NCBI GenBank assembly: GCA_022794295.1
Contig: JAAWEO010000032.1
Location: forward strand, 1-16,274
Origin: Angelakisella sp.
GTDB taxonomy: Bacteria; Bacillota; Clostridia; Oscillospirales; Ruminococcaceae
Length of the DNA stretch: 16,274 nucleotides
Reading direction: 5' to 3'
Shown one piece after another: positions 14,420-16,274 of the stretch (the first letter of the stretch is position 1; every line of letters begins with the position of its first letter). A program made the position numbers and the translations under genes. The notes under the pieces are model-generated. The model did no database searches, was not told the origin of the DNA, and saw only the letters and a list, made by a program, of their open reading frames with translations.

Positions 14420-14908
14420 CTATCCCTTTGGCGGTCTCTGATAGGCGATCCGGGGGGACCCGTCCTCCGCCAGGATGGTCCCGCAGGGGCGAAAACCGTG
14501 CTTTTCCAGCAGGTGCTGCATAATTTGGTTGTCCTGGTGGGTATCCACCTTGATATTTTCCTCAATGGTTTCACAAAAGGCCACACACCGGGCCAGCATC
14601 CCCCGGGCGGTGCCATCGCTGGCTAAGCGGTGGATGACCCCATAGGGGCCCTCTGCCAGCCATTGCCCTTCCAGCCTCTCGTAGGCCTCGTCCACCCCCA
14701 CGGGAAAAGCAAATCCCCCTACCACCCGGCCCTCCTCCTCGGCCAGGTACAGGTCCCCCCGGCGGATGTCCTCCTCCAGGGTCTCCCGGGATGGGCGGTC
14801 CTCCCCCCACTGGGTGGGATTCCCGGTGCGTTTCATCAGTTCCCGGGCGGCAGCATACACCCGGAGAAGCTCCGGCAGGTCTTCCATGGCGGCTTTTCTG
14901 ATCTCCAT
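14420..14908 (-). CDS. GNAT family N-acetyltransferase
   Basis: A 162-residue acetyl-CoA-dependent acyltransferase. The N-terminal helix-rich half carries an ELMKRTGNPTQW segment typical of a Firmicute GNAT subgroup. The acetyl-CoA region is YGVIHRLASDGTARGMLARC (89-108). The end holds KVDTHQDNQIMQHLLEKHGF (120-139) and CGTI. The ATG at 14908 is chosen over an earlier in-frame ATG because AGGAGG lies 8 nt upstream. It starts 35 nt after the HAAS gene stop, so it is probably cotranscribed with padR and the HAAS gene. Acceptor unknown. Confidence 0.9.
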   Translation of the reverse strand: MEIRKAAMEDLPELLRVYAAARELMKRTGNPTQWGEDRPSRETLEEDIRRGDLYLAEEEGRVVGGFAFPVGVDEAYERLEGQWLAEGPYGVIHRLASDGTARGMLARCVAFCETIEENIKVDTHQDNQIMQHLLEKHGFRPCGTILAEDGSPRIAYQRPPKG

Positions 14909-14943
14909 ATTGTTTTCCTCCTGGTCTTTATCGATTCCGGCTG

Positions 14944-15633
14944 TCATTTCTGCTCTCTTTCATAGGGGGGATTCATTGTGTCTATAAAAAAGTCGGCCAG
15001 GTGGGCAAGGGCGGCCCCCAGCAAAAAAACGACCCATCCTGGGTGCCACAGGCCCCGGCAGAAGCCCAGGATCAGGTAAACCCCTGTGGCAGCCAGCATA
15101 ATGGCCTTGCGGCAGGGGCTATCCTTCTCCCGTTTTGCCTTTCCCCGGGAGAGCTGTAACAGCTTCTGATACTGCTCCTCCTGAATGCCGAAGTAGACAA
15201 ACAGTCCCACAGCCGCAGCGATGATCACAAAGAAGGCGATACGGTCCAGGCCGGCCTCCCTGGTCCAGGACAGCTGGTCAAAAACAAACCCCGCTGCAAT
15301 AGCCAGGATGCAAAGGACCACCCCGCAGGTGATGGCAATGGGGAACCGCCGCCGGAAGGCGTCGTATTCCTCCTGGGGAAAGGGGACTGCTGGGGTGCTG
15401 TGCCGGGGCTCTCCTTCCCAGTCCGAAAGCCCCAGCTCCTGGCGGAGCTCCTCCATACTGCCAAACTCCCCGGCGACAATACCAAAGGCCTCGTTTTCAT
15501 TTTTTCCCTGGACCAAAAGAGCCTCGTACCGGTCGGTCATCCCCTCCAAAATATGGACCCGGGCCTCCCGGGTCTCCGGGGTATCCGGCAAGCTCAAAAA
15601 CATATTCTCCACAAAAACACCCAGCTTTTCCAT
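14944..15633 (-). CDS. HAAS-domain (DUF1700-like) membrane protein, PadR partner
   Basis: A 229-residue protein. The first ~70 residues form the helical HAAS/DUF1700-like module (MEKLGVFVENMFLSLPDTPE, then EGMTDRYEALLVQGKNENEAF, ending in GSMEELRQELGL). Four hydrophobic segments follow at about 98-118, 131-151, 176-195 and 198-216. Such proteins are commonly encoded next to PadR regulators and may sense the membrane or sequester the regulator. The start lies 6 nt after the padR stop, with AGAGGTG as a likely ribosome site overlapping the end of padR. Confidence 0.85.
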   Translation of the reverse strand: MEKLGVFVENMFLSLPDTPETREARVHILEGMTDRYEALLVQGKNENEAFGIVAGEFGSMEELRQELGLSDWEGEPRHSTPAVPFPQEEYDAFRRRFPIAITCGVVLCILAIAAGFVFDQLSWTREAGLDRIAFFVIIAAAVGLFVYFGIQEEQYQKLLQLSRGKAKREKDSPCRKAIMLAATGVYLILGFCRGLWHPGWVVFLLGAALAHLADFFIDTMNPPYEREQK

Positions 15634-15639
15634 ACCTCG

Positions 15640-15975
15640 TTACACCTCTTTCGTCATTTCTGTAAACCGGTCCAGCAGGACCTTGGTTTCCCGCCACTCC
15701 TCCACCTTTTCCCGGAGGTACTCCCGCCCCGGGGCGGTGATGGTGTAGTAGGTCCTGGGGCGCCCCCGGCTTTCCTCCCCCTGGTAGGAGGCAATAAACC
15801 CCCGTTTTTCCAGCCGGGCGAAGGCGGAATAGAGGGTCGTTTCCTTCATCACATAGGCGCCTCCGCTTTGCTCCCGGATAGCTCGGGAAAGCTCGTACCC
15901 ATAGGAATCTCCCCGGGCCAGCAGGCTAAGCAGGATGGTATCGCAGTACCCCCGGATCACATCACTGCCGATCAT
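15640..15975 (-). CDS. PadR family transcriptional regulator
   Basis: A 111-residue winged-helix repressor. It has the N-terminal GYCDTILLSLLARGDSYGYE, the recognition-helix TTLYSAFARLEKRGFI (46-61), the wing GRPRTYYTIT (71-80) and a C-terminal dimerisation helix. Length is typical of the short PadR-s2 subgroup that controls MDR pumps or membrane proteins. The ATG at 15975 is preceded by AAGGGGGG; an in-frame TTG six codons earlier would overlap that ribosome site. It is the first gene of padR-HAAS-GNAT and is probably self-repressed through the operator upstream. Confidence 0.93.
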   Translation of the reverse strand: MIGSDVIRGYCDTILLSLLARGDSYGYELSRAIREQSGGAYVMKETTLYSAFARLEKRGFIASYQGEESRGRPRTYYTITAPGREYLREKVEEWRETKVLLDRFTEMTKEV

Positions 15976-16007
15976 GGGATCCCCCCTTCTCAAGCTATTA
16001 CACCTGA

Positions 16008-16039
16008 CGTAGTAATTGCATTATACCACAACTACTACG
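16008..16039. promoter_or_regulatory. Probable PadR operator
   Basis: CGTAGTAATT (16008-16017) and AACTACTACG (16030-16039) are inverted 10-bp arms with one mismatch, 12 bp apart, and they bracket the padR -10 box. A further half-site-like AAGTAGT lies at 16047-16053. A repressor bound here would block polymerase, consistent with autoregulation. Confidence 0.7.
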
Positions 16040-16048
16040 ACAAGTAAA
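16020..16048 (-). promoter_or_regulatory. Promoter of the padR operon
   Basis: On the minus strand, TTTACT (16048-16043) and a perfect TATAAT (16025-16020) are 17 bp apart, and TGG directly before the -10 makes it extended. Confidence 0.75.
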
Positions 16049-16120
16049 GTAGTCTTGGAAAACTTTTCTGGGGCAGGGGGTTTGCAGGGGGACGGTTTCT
16101 TTTGGGGGGATCATATCATA

Positions 16121-16152
16121 AAAGAGAACGGATCGGGGCTTCCGTTCTCTTT
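16121..16152 (-). terminator. Hairpin, likely terminator of a gene beyond the right edge
   Basis: AAAGAGAACGGA and its exact complement TCCGTTCTCTTT form a 12-bp stem with an 8-nt loop. On the minus strand it runs into TTTTATGAT. The space from 15976 to 16274 has no gene, so the source gene would lie outside the window. Confidence 0.55.
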
Positions 16153-16175
16153 AGGGGGGTATTTCTTGGGCTGTT

Positions 16176-16274
16176 GGGCCGCCTGGGGGCGGCCTGTAGA
16201 GGGTCGAATGGACCGGCCTTATGGGCCGGTCCATTCGAGGGGGGCTGAGATTGCAAAACACCCCACTGGGGTGT
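16176..16274 (-). repeat. 99-bp three-hairpin repeat element, copy 2 (inverted)
   Basis: It has the same three stems as copy 1 in opposite orientation: GGCCGCC/GGCGGCC (16177-16194), the 15-bp stem TCGAATGGACCGGCC (16204-16218 with 16224-16238), and ACACCCC/GGGGTGT (16258-16274). Differences from copy 1 cluster between the first and second hairpins. The outer stem ends exactly at the last base of the window. Confidence 0.85.

Noticed and set aside
4097..16274. Composite transposon bounded by the inverted repeats
   Set aside because: No transposase or recombinase is encoded between the copies and no target duplication can be seen, so I report the repeats without claiming a transposon.

Overview
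The window is about 16.3 kb of GC-rich DNA (I estimate above 60% GC by eye) with AGGAGG-type ribosome binding sites, Gram-positive lipoprotein signals, a PadR/HAAS regulatory pair, a class II cobaltochelatase and TPR proteins of a type common in Clostridia. The best guess is a gut Oscillospiraceae-like Firmicute (Flavonifractor/Oscillibacter/Lawsonibacter type). No RNA marker gene is present, so this rests on style and gene families. The right edge coincides with the end of a repeat, which is what a contig broken at a repeat would look like.

Left block (1-4116, + strand): after a palindrome and a duplicated GC-rich repeat, an extended -10 promoter leads into a four-gene operon. It encodes a Sir2 deacylase, a small lipoprotein, thioredoxin reductase, and a 530-residue lipoprotein with three copies of a 'GWTL' domain. 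The operon is followed by a strongly foldable stretch (3962-4086) and a terminator hairpin that also begins a 99-bp three-hairpin repeat.

Central block (4230-12674, - strand): one long convergent gene array. In transcription order it holds a small ORF, a TPR protein with a DUF2004-like C-terminus, a TPR-only paralogue, cbiK, two SPPY-type DNA methyltransferases, an unrecognised 260-residue protein, a McrB-like GTPase and a LlaJI/McrC-like PD-(D/E)xK nuclease, ending at an intrinsic terminator. Every junction is tight, so the genes may be one transcript from the promoter at 12646-12674. The last five genes form a GTP-dependent restriction-modification system. Its McrB lacks the usual N-terminal recognition domain, and the unknown gene overlapping it is the natural candidate for that job.

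Right block (12728-16274, mostly - strand): a MATE efflux pump with its own promoter and terminator, a GNAT acetyltransferase, a HAAS-domain membrane protein and a PadR repressor whose promoter carries a clear inverted-repeat operator. Beyond it lie a terminator-like hairpin and a second, inverted copy of the 99-bp repeat seen at 4097-4195.
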